The notes beneath the pieces are model-generated. The model did not search any database and was not told where the DNA came from. It saw only the letters and a list, made by a program, of their open reading frames with translations. 5,480 bases of DNA from Bacteroidota bacterium (lineage in GTDB: Bacteria; Bacteroidota; Bacteroidia; Chitinophagales; Chitinophagaceae): positions 1-5,480 of the forward strand of contig JAGWTK010000298.1 in the NCBI GenBank assembly GCA_028876035.1, written 5' to 3'. This document shows, piece after piece, positions 5,346 to 5,480 of the stretch (positions are counted from its first letter, which is position 1; every line of letters begins with the position of its first letter). The position numbers were made by a program, and so were the translations under genes.

Positions 5346-5480
5346 TTAGGTAGAACTTTCGCAACTTGCTTTTATTGCTGGATAGGGAAAAGGATTGTTA
5401 TAGAGCATTCGGCACAGTAGTGAGTTAAATAGACTTTTTGTTGTATTTCGTCGGTTGAATCTAAACTTATATTCAGTGAG
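5346..5480 (-). CDS. Transposase C-terminus, probably IS1595/ISXO2-like (partial)
   Basis: Reading the minus strand in from the right edge gives an open frame of 44 codons ending in TAA at 5348-5346. The translation begins LTEYKFRFNRRNTTKSLFN and continues with LLCRMLY (21-27) and NPFPYPAIKAS (29-39). The Y-x-F-R-F-N-R-R-N block, a following LF..LL.RM helix and a final P-x-P/T-Y-x-x-I motif are what I remember of the C-terminal end of IS1595-family (ISXO2-like) DDE transposases. No start codon or catalytic residue is inside the window, so family and intactness are inferred. Codon use is more A/T-rich than in rimM or ffh, which fits a mobile gene. It is convergent with rimM, 23 bp away. A chance open frame of this length is possible, but the motif match argues against it. 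Confidence 0.65.
   Translation of the reverse strand, partial: LTEYKFRFNRRNTTKSLFNSLLCRMLYNNPFPYPAIKASCESST

Overview
The window looks like a chromosomal housekeeping segment from a Bacteroidota bacterium, probably near Chitinophagaceae (inference). Three things point there. The short primary sigma factor (about 290 residues, no region 1.1) has a protein sequence typical of that phylum. Start codons have A-rich upstream sequence rather than Shine-Dalgarno motifs. Several intergenic gaps carry the Bacteroidota promoter pattern TTTG-N19-TAnnTTTG.

Layout from left to right. Positions 1-453 (minus) hold the N-terminal 151 residues of an LptF/LptG-family lipopolysaccharide-export permease, starting at GTG. 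Divergent from it, 491-1078 (plus) encodes a 195-residue protein of unknown function. It ends with a 4-bp tail-to-tail overlap against 1075-1455 (minus), a 126-residue START-like domain protein. A 296-bp divergent intergenic region follows, with one candidate promoter for each direction. Then come rpoD (1752-2627), ffh (2714-4039), rpsP (4229-4690) and rimM (4810-5322), all on the plus strand. At the right edge, 5346-5480 (minus) is the C-terminal end of a transposase, probably of the IS1595/ISXO2 type, convergent with rimM.

The four plus-strand core genes serve gene expression: transcription initiation (RpoD), co-translational protein targeting (Ffh), the small ribosomal subunit (S16) and 16S/30S maturation (RimM). 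Although they share a direction, they do not look like one simple operon. A hairpin with a T-tract lies between rpoD and ffh, and a strong intrinsic terminator separates rpsP from rimM. ffh, rpsP and rimM each have a perfect TAnnTTTG box in the gap before them. trmD and rplS, common partners of rpsP-rimM elsewhere, are not next to rimM here; an insertion-sequence gene is.

I see no CRISPR array, tRNA, rRNA, defence system or evidently new multi-gene system. The points most worth a second look are regulatory: the apparent double promoter with alternative hairpins before rpsP, the promoter/hairpin arrangement before ffh, and the transposase fragment that abuts rimM and is missed if complete ORFs are required.
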